Source: Pirellulaceae bacterium | GTDB taxonomy: Bacteria > Planctomycetota > Planctomycetia > Pirellulales > Pirellulaceae | Length of the DNA: 64,000 nt | Direction of reading: 5' to 3' | Assembly (NCBI GenBank): GCA_023382975.1 | Contig: JAHDXO010000031.1 | Location: forward strand, 54,846-118,845 | Shown here: piece by piece, positions 26,131 through 36,000 of the stretch | How the letters are laid out: each line of letters begins with the position of its first letter | Numbering within the stretch: position 1 is the first letter of the stretch | Made by a program: the position numbers and the translations under genes | Notes under the pieces: model-generated | Told to the model about the DNA's origin: nothing | Seen by the model: only the letters and a program-made list of their open reading frames with translations | The model's database searches: none

Positions 26131-26469
26131 ATGCCTGTTACGATTACGCTTCGTGAAGAGTTGGCTGACGGTCTAATCCGGCAAGCGCTGGGCCGTCGCA
26201 TGTCGCTTGAAGAATGGGCGACAAGGATTCTGGAGGCGGCGGTGAGCGATGATCGCGGCAAAGACGCATGGGGCAAGCTGAATTCGCGTCGTCTGGCCCT
26301 GATCGCGAAGGAGTACGAAACAGGCCTGACAGACGCCGAAGCAGCGGAATTGGCCGTCCTGCAAGATGCCGCAGCCAAAGCGTGCGAGCCCCAGGACAGG
26401 AAGCTACTGGGACGCTTGAGCGTCTGCGAGGAACAGGCGGACTATCCGTCCGCCCAAACCCATGAATGA
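26131..26469 (+). CDS. Small antitoxin-like/DNA-binding-like protein
   Basis: 112 residues starting MPVTITLREELADGLIRQ, a beta-strand plus helix opening like ribbon-helix-helix or antitoxin-type proteins, followed by RRMSLEEWATRILEAAV and a helical, charged remainder. ATG 26131 is chosen because GGGAGG stands 5-6 bases upstream; a TATAAT hexamer lies about 75 bases earlier. Its last 8 bases overlap the start of the HNH endonuclease, so the two are translationally coupled. A regulatory or protective partner role is inferred from order and size only. Confidence 0.65.
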   Translation: MPVTITLREELADGLIRQALGRRMSLEEWATRILEAAVSDDRGKDAWGKLNSRRLALIAKEYETGLTDAEAAELAVLQDAAAKACEPQDRKLLGRLSVCEEQADYPSAQTHE

Positions 26470-27106
26470 CGCAATCATCCAGGCCGGTCGCACCGTTTTC
26501 GCGTATGCTTCGACGGAGCATCAGCGGCGTCATGGTCCGCGAGGCTACACCAACTACCGCGCCTACAAGCCCTGGCTTCGCGACGAATTCACGTTTCGGT
26601 GCGTCTACTGTCTGTCTCGTGAACGCTGGTACCCGAACGGTCACGAGGATTTCTCTGTCGACCACTTGATCCCTCGATCCGCAGCCCCGGATGAAGCCTG
26701 TGACTACGATAACCTTGTCTACGCGTGCCAGAGTTGCAACCGCAACCGCCAGGACGCCGAATTGCCGATCGATCCGGGCCGAGCGCCCTTGGCCGCACAT
26801 CTCCGGGTGGCGAACGATGGAACGATCCAGGCTTTGACCCGCGAGGGACGATGGCTCGAAAGAACCTGCCATCTGAATCGCCCGCTGCTCGTGTCCTTTC
26901 GCAAACGAGTGCTCGGATTGATCGAATTCCTGACGGCTCGCGGCCATTCGGATGACGAGTCGATGCTCCACGAGCTGCTCGGCTTTCCGGACAATCTCCC
27001 GGACCTCGGCACCAAACGCGCCCCGGCCGGTAATGCACGGCCAGAAGGAATCGTTCACAGCCATCTCGCAAGACGCCAACGCGGTGAACTGCCCCGCATG
27101 TATTGA
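26462..27106 (+). CDS. HNH endonuclease
   Basis: 214 residues. A zinc-binding HNH fold is clear: FRCVYC (Cys 47, 50), FSVDHLIPRS (Asp-His 67-68), DYDNLVYACQSCNRNRQD (Asn 84, Cys 89 and 92). The C-terminal half (about 110-214) is helical and without a recognised domain. It overlaps the preceding small protein gene by 8 bases and is the only (+) unit in a mostly (-) region. HNH proteins of this type occur in defence or mobile contexts as well as alone; the target is unknown. Confidence 0.85.
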   Translation: MNDAIIQAGRTVFAYASTEHQRRHGPRGYTNYRAYKPWLRDEFTFRCVYCLSRERWYPNGHEDFSVDHLIPRSAAPDEACDYDNLVYACQSCNRNRQDAELPIDPGRAPLAAHLRVANDGTIQALTREGRWLERTCHLNRPLLVSFRKRVLGLIEFLTARGHSDDESMLHELLGFPDNLPDLGTKRAPAGNARPEGIVHSHLARRQRGELPRMY

Positions 27107-27371
27107 TCGGTGAAGCAGGCAAGAACAGGATCAGCTTGAGAATCTCGTGGACCACGGTTCTTGTCGTGGGAAGCGTGTGACTGACCTGTTGCTTGGTCCG
27201 AGTCGTTTTTCCAGCCGTAACGAAATTCGGGAACTGGAAACCTCGCTGGCATCGCAGCCGAAATCGCGAGACTTCGCGATCTTGGTGTTTCGATCCGAAT
27301 TCTCCCGGATTCAATCGTTGCTACGCGCTGAACGCAACCAGGCGGAAGTCCCGCTCCGTGGATTGAAACGG

Positions 27372-27571
27372 TTATCGCACGTATTGCAGTCCGACCGCAG
27401 CACCGTGGTAGAAGGTGTCGCCCGACGCATCGATCCCACTGCCCAACGGTTGTTCGGTGGCCAACGCGACTTGGTTGATCCACAGCAACTGGTAGCCGAC
27501 CGTTGCCGACCAGCGTTGCGAAATGCGATACCGGCCCGTGATCCCAATCTCGCCCAAGACCGAAACCTAGC
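27372..27571 (-). pseudogene. C-terminal fragment of a BBP7-type outer-membrane beta-barrel
   Basis: Reads GEIGITGRYRISQRWSATVG, YQLLWINQVALATEQ, GIDASGDTFYHGAAVGLQYV and stop. This is the last two strands of the planctomycete BBP7 outer-membrane barrel family. A TAG just upstream and the absence of the remaining ~350 residues make it a relic. The gaps 27107-27371 and 27572-27639 hold nothing else recognised. Confidence 0.7.
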
Positions 27572-27639
27572 GGCAAGGATCGTCGATACAATCGCCAAAA
27601 CCGAAAACAGGGGCTGACCCCAGCGACAAAGAATCGCAG

Positions 27640-28260
27640 CTACCGGCCGCTCTGGTCCATCCCCTTGTTCGGGCGATTCTCCTCCACTTCCGTCCAAGAA
27701 TGCAAATCAACGTAGAGATTCCCGTCGCCGCGCAACACAAGCCGCATCGTGTAGGGTAACGCGACCTTGTATCGGCCTGTGATTTCCTTCACGAGATCCG
27801 AAGCGACAGCACCGTCCTTCACGACGATAAGGTCGATGAAGTCCTCCCATCCCCTGTACGCATCGCCGGTTGACATCGACAGACCGGAATACACTCTTGC
27901 CCTATTCCCATTTTGCGCCGAATGTACGATAAGGTCTCGGATTACCGAAGTTGGAAGCGATAGTTTTGTCCTCTCGAATTTCCTGCTAAGTAACTTCGCG
28001 CTGTGGAAGTACTCAAAGAAGGCGATACCTACGGCGTCCGTCGTTCGCCACAAGTAAACATTGTGCTTTTGATCGCCAAGAAGCCATTTGTAGCGGGACC
28101 CAGCCTCCAGATTCTCCCTCAGAATCTCTTTTGTCTCCTCGGCGCCCCCGCGACTGGCTTCTTCTTCGGCTCGGATTTTGCAGCACATAGCGCATACCGA
28201 GCACAGCCCTGCGACGACGATTAGCGTCAAGGATCGGAATCGTGATGCCAGCTGCGTCAT
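27640..28260 (-). CDS. Exported protein of unknown function
   Basis: 206 residues. A hydrophobic leader (SLTLIVVAGLCSVCAMCC) suggests a signal peptide or lipoprotein. The mature part contains YKWLLGDQKHNVYLWRTT, FFEYFHSAKLL and LPYTMRLVLRGDGNLYVDLH, with no domain I recognise. ATG 28260 is chosen for its GGAG ribosome site. It ends RPNKGMDQSGR, a tail that looks like read-through into a repeat. Base composition is lower in GC than the flanking glycan genes. Confidence 0.6.
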   Translation of the reverse strand: MTQLASRFRSLTLIVVAGLCSVCAMCCKIRAEEEASRGGAEETKEILRENLEAGSRYKWLLGDQKHNVYLWRTTDAVGIAFFEYFHSAKLLSRKFERTKLSLPTSVIRDLIVHSAQNGNRARVYSGLSMSTGDAYRGWEDFIDLIVVKDGAVASDLVKEITGRYKVALPYTMRLVLRGDGNLYVDLHSWTEVEENRPNKGMDQSGR

Positions 28261-28425
28261 AGAATTCTCCGCGTTGCGTACGGTGCCCGAACATTGTAAT
28301 ATGTAGAGCCGCGGGCAGGCAGGCGCCAACCGGACGGCGGCGGCAATCTTCCCGGTCGGCAGACCCTCGGACGAATCCGTGTCGCGGAGGGGAGAACGCG
28401 ACACAGCGCCGGGGCGCAAAACTCT

Positions 28426-30036
28426 CTAATCGAGTCCTCGAAACCAAATATGTGGGATGTCGCGTGGGATGTCGCTCAGGCGCCTCGTCAGGCCGCTGTG
28501 GCCCCACCAGGTCACGCCTTGCAACTGCGGACACAGCGCAAGCAAGTAGGCCCGCTCGTCTGTGAGCGTCACTGGTTGTTCAATGTGAATCCGGCGAACG
28601 GTAAGCCAGGGAAGCAAATGCGCACACTCGGGGCCGAAGTCTAGAGATTCCACAGTGATGTCATTCAAATGAGACATGCGTCCCAAGATCGCCAGGGCTT
28701 CGCGATTCAGGACAAGCCCTCCAACCTGAACCCGACGCAGGTGCGGCATTCGGGTAAGAGGTTCCAGGAAGCGTGGAGATTCAATCTGGAGGGGAACGAG
28801 CAGTTCCTCCAGATTCGTCAGACCTGAAATCGCTGCGACAAGCTCCGGAACACTGTCCCCTGAGAAGCGCCTGACAGGTTGGTTTTTCTCGGCACCGCAA
28901 GGAACAAGTTCCAGCTTGCGCAGAGACTTGCCCGCTCCCGCCCACCGTAGACTCTGGACAGCCGGGATCACGCTATAAGGAGAAACCACCGCGCGCAATT
29001 CTTCGATGCCTGTCAGTCGGCTAAATCGTTCCACCGTCGATCGGTGGAGTTCCTGCGTCGCAATGTCAAGAGTCTTCAAGTTAGCGTGGTCAAAGCCCTT
29101 CAAATAGCCTTCGACTGCTTCACGACTAATCTGACCGTCTTTGATCCTGATGAACTCCATTTGAGGCATCTTTGCCAGGACCTCAAACAGCGGGGCCATC
29201 GAATGGTGGGGATGTCCTGGATGACGCTTTCCGATCTCCAGACGCTTGAGGTTCGTCAGGTCGCTCAGGAAGGACATCTGCTGCGTGTCGAACTCCGGGC
29301 TGAGCACAATCCTTACGGACTCGAAATGGTTCTTGCGAAGCACCAATCTCAACTGCTCGTTCGTGATACCGTACAGGAAGTCGATCGATTTCACATGTGG
29401 AAGCTCACTGAGTATTCGGAAGCTCTCCTCGCTCAGCCCATGACATCTGACGGCTATGTGAGCCAGACGCTCAGGATCTTTCTCCTGCAAAGTTGCCAAA
29501 ATCGATTCGGAAGGGGGATTGTCAAACTGAAGCCCAAATGGAGTTGTCCATCGGAAATTCAGAACCTCATTGACGCGACGGGGGTAGTCCTTGGCTCCGA
29601 ATAGCTCGACCATCGTAATCCACTCTCCGAAAACATTCACCATCCTCACATGCCCTACCCTGTTGTGCAGAGCGAACTGTTCTGGCGGAGGTTCTGGCGG
29701 ATTCGGAATCCATTCCCATTCAGGAGCCGGCGGAAAACTGCGGTGGAATTCCCGAAACGCAAGAATCGTGCTTAACTCAGCAAGCTGCCGTTGCTCTGGC
29801 GGAAGGGCGCCTAATGGGAAATCAACCGCAATCGGTTCACTGACAGACGCTGGTTCCAGGCTATCGTAATCGGAAAAAGAAGTCACTGCCCCTGCCTCAC
29901 CAGCATACGTAGTGACGCTTGAGCCACCCGCTACGTCCTCGAATCTTGGGCGACAGCCTGACACGAGGACGAGGAGCAAGATAGTCGGCCGAGCGATTCG
30001 AGGCATGGCAAACCACACAAGCTTTGATGCATGCAT
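28426..30036 (-). CDS. Leucine-rich-repeat lipoprotein
   Basis: 536 residues. The leader ends LLLVLVSGC, a lipobox, so the mature protein is probably lipid-anchored. From about residue 190 onwards there are irregular leucine-rich repeats, such as LSDLTNLKRLEIG, LKTLDIATQELH, LTNLEELLVPLQ and LTRMPHLRRVQVGGL. These domains normally mediate protein binding. The start at ATG 30036 has GGAAAGG nine bases upstream; an internal ATG at 30006 is an alternative. Lower GC and the setting within the repeat-bracketed block suggest separate ancestry from the glycan genes. Confidence 0.8.
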   Translation of the reverse strand: MHASKLVWFAMPRIARPTILLLVLVSGCRPRFEDVAGGSSVTTYAGEAGAVTSFSDYDSLEPASVSEPIAVDFPLGALPPEQRQLAELSTILAFREFHRSFPPAPEWEWIPNPPEPPPEQFALHNRVGHVRMVNVFGEWITMVELFGAKDYPRRVNEVLNFRWTTPFGLQFDNPPSESILATLQEKDPERLAHIAVRCHGLSEESFRILSELPHVKSIDFLYGITNEQLRLVLRKNHFESVRIVLSPEFDTQQMSFLSDLTNLKRLEIGKRHPGHPHHSMAPLFEVLAKMPQMEFIRIKDGQISREAVEGYLKGFDHANLKTLDIATQELHRSTVERFSRLTGIEELRAVVSPYSVIPAVQSLRWAGAGKSLRKLELVPCGAEKNQPVRRFSGDSVPELVAAISGLTNLEELLVPLQIESPRFLEPLTRMPHLRRVQVGGLVLNREALAILGRMSHLNDITVESLDFGPECAHLLPWLTVRRIHIEQPVTLTDERAYLLALCPQLQGVTWWGHSGLTRRLSDIPRDIPHIWFRGLD

Positions 30037-30234
30037 CGGAAACAACCTTTCCTAGAGAGAGGAAACGGTGTCAGGAACGTTACGAACACGGTTTCCCTTT
30101 TCCCTCTTTGTCATACGTCCGGCGGCATGCGTCTCGCCGTCCCCACGCGTGCCCCGGACGACATAACCGGTGATGGCGCGAACGTGGGCGGAACGCCCCT
30201 GCTCCAACCGTCCCCCTCGCTTCCTCAGACCATC

Positions 30235-31962
30235 TCACGGCCAAACAGAACGCACACCGAACCACGTCGGCCACGGTTTGTCGGCGGCGATACGGAACAT
30301 CCTCGCATCGTGTCGGAAAAAAACCAAGATCACCGCTTCACCGCTTCCTGAGAAGTACACGTCGCCCACGGGTTTCAGGCCGCTCAATTCCACCGTTCGG
30401 ACCACCTTTTGGGAATCCGCCTCGCGAATCACGAGCCGTTGCGGGGTACCCGGCACGACCTCGGCTTGAAGTCTTCCGTCGCGTGTCTCGGCCCGGAGCG
30501 ACGCCCGACCGGACTCCCGCTCAAGCAGTAATCTCGAGCTGTTCGGCGACACGTGCATAAGCCACTCGCCCGCGGCTGGCTCGTCTGTGAACCGGCCGTT
30601 ATCGAGGTCCCATACCCGGACCCGGGCCACCTCTTCTTCCGTACGGGAATTGTGTTCCACGGCCTGCACCTTCACGAGGGACGAGCCGCGGCAGAATCCT
30701 TCGACGGAAAACCTGGTGTTCCAGTCGTCATTCGGTTTGAACACCGTCTTGCCCGACTCGATGTCCCATATCTGAAGGGCGCTTCCGAAGGCGCCCTGGA
30801 GAACAGACATCTGCAGCACGAGGTAACGGCCATCGGGGCTGAACATGAATCGCCAAATCCGCATCTTCGGATGTGGCGTCCAGCCAAACTTGAATGTGTG
30901 CTCAATCTTCAGACGCATCAGATCGATCAGCGTAACGTCTCCATCGGCCTGAACGTGCGCGAGGTGCTTGTTGTCTGCGGAGAAAACCATGCTTTCCGCT
31001 CGGCAGGAATGAACGTAGCTTGCGTCGTTCGTGCTTACCGCCCCACCGCTCACAAGATCCTGAACCTCCACGCCATCCCCCGTGAGCAATGCCAAGTACC
31101 TGCCGTTTGGTGAAACTCGCCCCAGCCAGGTATGGGGACCGTGATACGTGCAGTAATTCGTGACGTCGAACAGCGTCTCGTCCCGCAACTGCAACGTCCT
31201 GGCAAAATCGCAGGCATCTCGAATGGTCTTCTTCCGGTGTTCCTTCTTCCGCTCGTCCGTGTAGCCCAAGTAGAATTGAAACAAGGTCGCTTGGCCCCAG
31301 ACGCAGCTCCCGGTGCGGGCTTGTACTGCATACTCTTCCGCGGCTTTTTCCAACATCTCCCGGAAACAGGGATCGGGCGGTACGTGGAGACTGAAGAACT
31401 GGCTGTGATCGTCGATTTCAGTGTACTTGGGGAAGTATTCGAAGCCGGCTTCCCGTATCGGCAGAAAACCGCTGTTGGAGCCGTCCAGTTTCTCGATCCG
31501 CTCGCGGACCCGTCGCATGAAATCGTCGCGATCGGGCACGCGTTTGCCGTGCTTATCGACTGCCAAGTATGTCTTTTCGGGTTTGCCCCAAACGTTTTGG
31601 GGCCGGATGAGATTGACTACGGCGCGGGCAACGCTCGTGTCGTTGCCGAGAAACATGACGATGGGGTCGCGGTGTTTCCAACCATCGCGCGTCAAAAGCC
31701 AAAGCGGCTTGCCGTCGATAACGTCACCCTCTTTTGATGTAAACGACTTCGACCGTTTCAGGATTTCGGTGACACGGTACGTGTTGTAGCCACCCGGTAC
31801 CTCGACGACCTCCGCCGCAACAACGTTGCTCGCATCAACCAGCCATTCAATCGACGGCACCTCACCGCCGTGGCACCAATCCGCGCGTGCCGGCGAACAA
31901 CAGACGACCGACAAGAGCAACACGGCCGACAACACGCTAGGTACGGGGGCGATCACACTCAT
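30235..31962 (-). CDS. Exported protein with WD40-like C-terminal propeller
   Basis: 575 residues, signal peptide (VLSAVLLLSVVCCSPARA). The N-terminal ~250 residues have no recognised fold but a VTEILKRSKSF-type beta region as in small secreted enzymes' accessory domains. From about 285 onwards propeller-like repeats appear: LGRVSPNGRYLALLTGDGV, MVFSADNKHLAHVQADGD, RFMFSPDGRYLVLQMS, LQIWDIESGKTVF and VRVWDLDNGRF. The start is ATG 31962, eight bases after GGGAG. Probably a periplasmic sensor or binding protein; its function is unknown. Confidence 0.75.
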   Translation of the reverse strand: MSVIAPVPSVLSAVLLLSVVCCSPARADWCHGGEVPSIEWLVDASNVVAAEVVEVPGGYNTYRVTEILKRSKSFTSKEGDVIDGKPLWLLTRDGWKHRDPIVMFLGNDTSVARAVVNLIRPQNVWGKPEKTYLAVDKHGKRVPDRDDFMRRVRERIEKLDGSNSGFLPIREAGFEYFPKYTEIDDHSQFFSLHVPPDPCFREMLEKAAEEYAVQARTGSCVWGQATLFQFYLGYTDERKKEHRKKTIRDACDFARTLQLRDETLFDVTNYCTYHGPHTWLGRVSPNGRYLALLTGDGVEVQDLVSGGAVSTNDASYVHSCRAESMVFSADNKHLAHVQADGDVTLIDLMRLKIEHTFKFGWTPHPKMRIWRFMFSPDGRYLVLQMSVLQGAFGSALQIWDIESGKTVFKPNDDWNTRFSVEGFCRGSSLVKVQAVEHNSRTEEEVARVRVWDLDNGRFTDEPAAGEWLMHVSPNSSRLLLERESGRASLRAETRDGRLQAEVVPGTPQRLVIREADSQKVVRTVELSGLKPVGDVYFSGSGEAVILVFFRHDARMFRIAADKPWPTWFGVRSVWP

Positions 31963-32540
31963 AGGACACTCTCCCACTGTGAATCGGTCAATAGGCAGCC
32001 ACGGGGGTACGCTGCGCGTGCGGCGTTACGTGCGGTTTCGGATCACTGCAATTATACGGACCTAATAAGAGCCATTGAAAACCTACTGGCCCGTTTTTAC
32101 GCCGTTTTCTGGCTTTCCTGCTCATTTACCGCTTGTTCTGGGGGGTTGGCAGCGTGCATTGCCGTATTCCGGTATGTTTTATGGTGCAATCATCGTCGGG
32201 GACGGGGGAGTGCGGATGGCCCCATAAATTTTGCGGTACGGGACGACCGGCCGTGGATGATACCTTCGAGGGAAAGCAGTTCCCGTGGCCCCCGGTGTGG
32301 TGGATATTATTGCGACGAACACGCGAAAATGCTGTGATCTTGGCGCGCACGGTGAGCGTTCCGCTTGGTTGGCAGCGGACGCGGGCGAAGCCGAAGTGCA
32401 GGTCGCCGTAGCGGAGGAACCATGAACATCCAGCATGGCGATGTACTGAAGACGCGTAATCTGGCAAGCGGCCCGCAGTGCTGGATGTCCGGTTACGCAA
32501 ATCGGTACGCCAAGCGAAACCCACGGACCGGAGTCGGATT

Positions 32541-32581
32541 TCCAGCAGATTCAAGGAGGCCAGCAGATTGGGATTCTGGAT
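32541..32581. repeat. Dispersed CCAGCAGATT repeat, copy 2
   Basis: Nearly identical to 16940-16980, differing by a few bases in the spacer (TCAAGGA instead of TCGGGGA). Confidence 0.65.
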
Positions 32582-32679
32582 TGAACTACTCTTGGAAGAA
32601 GCCTTGGAAGAAGCCTTGGAAGAAGGAGCTCGTGGTTGACGGGCGCGGTTGTCGTGTTCTCTTTCAGTGTCAATGAAGT

Positions 32680-32709
32680 CAATCTGCTGGCCTCCCTGAA
32701 TCTGCTGGA
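32680..32709. repeat. Dispersed CCAGCAGATT repeat, copy 3 (inverted)
   Basis: CAATCTGCTGGCCTCC followed by CTGAATCTGCTGGA is the reverse complement of the left 30 bases of copy 2, so copies 2 and 3 could pair across 98 bases. Confidence 0.65.
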
Positions 32710-32987
32710 GAGAATTTGTCATGAAGCGGTCGGCGAAGCCCACCCGGGTAGTTCGGTCTGCATGTGCGATCGATTCGGGAAGGCGAGCCTGGAAAGGCGG
32801 GAAAGGCACAAAGGCTTGAAGAAGATCTTGGCGCGTTGGCGCCTTGGCGTGAGGCAACTCGCAGGGAATAATCTACCCGCAGCGCTGTGGCCGGTCTCTG
32901 ACCGAGCGACCCCGCCGAGCACGGTGGATGCGCGGGAGACCTTCGGTCGGCGGTTGCGGCGGGGGCGGAGACCCTCGCCAACCGCGA

Positions 32988-33094
32988 GCAACAACCAGAC
33001 TTCCCCAACAAAATCGAATTCCGCAAAGACTCACGGACATCATGGTTCGCTCTCGCTTTCTAATGATGGGGTTGTTTCCTGGATTACTTCTTTT
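32988..33094. repeat. 107-bp exact direct repeat, copy B
   Basis: Identical to 25248-25354. Here it includes the last codons of the DUF6067-type gene (stop at 33084-33086), the spacer, and then the first 18 codons of a lost copy of the 24125-25303 gene, after which the sequence becomes unrelated. Confidence 0.92.
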
Positions 33095-36000
33095 CAATGA
33101 TCAGCAGCCGGTAGTTGTGGCGCTCGACTGGTACGGTCAGAGTTGTTCCGTCGAGCCGCGGCGCTGGGGCGTCGTGGGTGATGGTGGCGGGGCCGCCATG
33201 GCCATGGACCGTTAGTGTCTGCCCTTGCTCGGGATCGCTCACGGCCAGGGTCGCGCCTTTCCAGCCGAGCTTGCCGAGGTCGAGTTTCACCTGCGCGGTC
33301 TGCGCTTCGCCGAAGTTGGCCACCAGCAGCAGCAACTTGCCGGGGCGTTGCCAGCCGGCGAGCTTGATGTCGTCGCCTTGCGCCTTCAGCCCGGTTTCAT
33401 CCCAGTACGCGAGGAACTGCACATCGTCTTCGCCGATGCCGAAGTCGCGGCGCTGGGCGATCAGATTTCTGGCGTGTCCGTTGTTGTTTCCATACGGCAG
33501 GGCGTCGTGCAGCATGACCGTGGCGAAGTAGGCGCGCTTGACGCGGTACAGGTCGGCGGCGGCCCATTGCCCCTGGTATTCGTGCATGAAATCGACCGGC
33601 ACTCCCCACTGACCGGGGAAGTCGACCCGCATCCGCTCCAGGCTCCAGAAGTCCATGAAGTCCTTCTTCATCTCCGGATAGATCACATGGTGCTCGCCGT
33701 CGTAGGTCAGATCGGCCGGACCGACCCAGGGCAGGACCATGCAGTTGGTCATGTGGATGACGATCGTGCTCTTGGGACGCTGCTCCAGAAATGCCGCCCG
33801 GCTGCGCAGGAAATACTCGCGCGTGCCAAACATCGGGAAGGAAGGTTGGATCCGCCCGTCCGGCAGACGGTAGCCGCAGCCGTGCTCGTGGTTGTCGCAT
33901 TGCATGGGCACCATGTTGTCGATGTAGTAGCCGTCGGTGCCGTACTCCTCGGCCCATTTGCTCCAGTTGTGGATCATGTAGTCGACGAACGAGCCCCGGT
34001 AGCAGAGGGCCTTGGAGCCGTAGGAGCCGTAAGGGGTCTGCCACTCCTCGGCCAAGACGCCCAGTTCCGGCACAAGATACCCCGGCAACACGGAGTGGAT
34101 GAAATAGGGCACGGCCGGGCGGCCCGCCTTGTGCTGCGCCGCGACAATCTCTTTCGCCTTTTCGGCATACGACGGCACCACGAAGGGTGTCGAGGCGAAG
34201 ATCAGGTTCTGGTCATGGGCGTACTGCCGGAAGGTGTCGCCACACCACCAATTCTCCTCGCGCCAACGAGGCGGCAGCGCCTTGACCGGCGAGGCCTGCA
34301 ACGCGAAGGTGATGGTGCGCGGCGCGTCGAGCGTCGCCTCGGCGCTGACCAGGTTGAACACCAGGTCCACCTGGCCCGCCTTGTTCCGCTGGATCTCGAT
34401 CGCCGGAACCTCGTCGTTGGGAATCCAGCCCTCGTCGCTGTCCGCGATCCAGCACAGCCCGCCCTTGGTCGAGCCGAGCCAGACATAGGGGATGAACGAG
34501 CCGATCCGCATCGTCTTGTCGCCCAGATCGGTGGACGCCCAGACCCGCCCGTTCCCCTGCGGCGTGAAGCCATACCAGTAGGCGCTGCGGATCTCGGCCG
34601 TGACCGCGTGGATATACTCGCCCATCGCCTCCGCATACGGCAGGACGATCTTCAGCTCCTTGACCTCGACCGGCCGCTTCGGCGTCAGGGTCAAGGTGAC
34701 TTTGTACATGCCGTCGAACTCGGCGCGCACCTCGCTCGACACGGCGATGTCGCCCAGCTTGCTCTCGACCTCGACGATCTTGCGGTGCTGCTGGTCGAAG
34801 CGGGTCTTGGTCTTGACGCCTTGAGCCTCCGTTTCCTTGCCGTCGGCCAGGGTGGCGACGAGTTTCCCGGGCGCGGCGAGGATTTCCTGCCCCTGGGTCG
34901 AAACGCGCGTCGGCAACCCCGCTGCGCCGATCTCCATCTCACGGCCCCAGACGCCCACGGTGCGCTGTTTCAGCGTCACCGGCGTCCACGGGGATACTAC
35001 CCGCTCGATGCTGCCGCGCGGCGTATTCCACCACTGGTACTTCTTGGCCAGGTCTTCCTTGGCGAAGGTGCTGTCCCGGCCAGCAAGCACTTTTCCGTCC
35101 TTCGCCAGGCATTCGAGGCGGACCGTGTAGGCGCCCATCGGGAGGTTGTCGAAATGCAGAACCGCCTTGGCATAGGCGTCGGCGTCCAACTCGGTCGTCG
35201 CCCGCTTGATCTCCTTGCCGGCGGCGTCGCGGACCGCAATGACGATCTCGTGGATCTCGCTGCGGGCGTCGAAGTTGATGAAGTCGCCGAAGACGCGGGC
35301 GTAGTCGCGGACGGGGTTGAACGCGATGCCCAGGTTCAGCACGTCGCCGCGGTCCTTGATCTCTTCCTTGGGGATTGGCGCGAAGGCGCGCTGGGACTGC
35401 CAATCGAGCAGCGTCGCCCCGCCGGGGCCGGTTACGGTGATGCGCACCTGGCCCTTCCCGTCACCCGGCGCATCGAGTCCCGGCAGGTTGACGACCTCGG
35501 CCAACGCCCCTTTCTTGACCTCGGCGGACCCTTCCTTGGTCACGGCATCCGAGGCGTAGCGCCAGGCGATCCTGGCGTCGGTCTGGCCGAGAGCGGCGAG
35601 GTGCAGCCCGATCTTGCCGGCGGCGGCGTCGCCCACCCCCAGCAGATGCAGGGCCGGCGCGGCCTTGGACATGACAAACTGGCTGTGCGTGTCGATTACC
35701 GAAAAGGACGAGGTGCCCTCGAACGAGTTCTGCTCCCACGGACGCTTGTAGTTGCGGGCGATCAGCGTGCGGAAGCGCATGCCGTCGTGGAACGGCCCCG
35801 TGGTCGTTCCCAGGCTGGCCCGCGGGATGACCAGCTCCATCTCCCACTCGTTCTTCTCGGTGAGGCGGCTCTTCGGTTCCCAGTTCGTGTCGTAGCTGCT
35901 GGTGCGCGAGTTGCCCACGGCGGGCTGGTGGATCGCATCGTAGCGGCCCCCGGCGAAGTTGCCGATGAACTGCGTGAAACAGTTCGGCTGGCCGGTGAGC

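Larger units (their letters stand above)
31963..32987. other. Decayed intergenic region with dispersed repeats
   Basis: About 1 kb without an intact gene. It contains two copies of the CCAGCAGATT repeat in inverted orientation, a 12-base microsatellite (CTTGGAAGAAGC, three copies from 32591) and a palindrome-like GGAGACC/GGTCTCC stretch near 32935-32975. A minus-strand frame with YGDLHFGFARVRCQPSGTL looks like a protein scrap but was not identified. Confidence 0.5.

Noticed and set aside
32591..32626. Possible CRISPR-like tandem array
   Set aside because: Only three contiguous 12-base units without spacers; it is a microsatellite.
25355..32987. Classical insertion sequence or integron
   Set aside because: No transposase or integrase, and the flanking repeat is host gene sequence (gene end plus next gene start), not terminal repeats.
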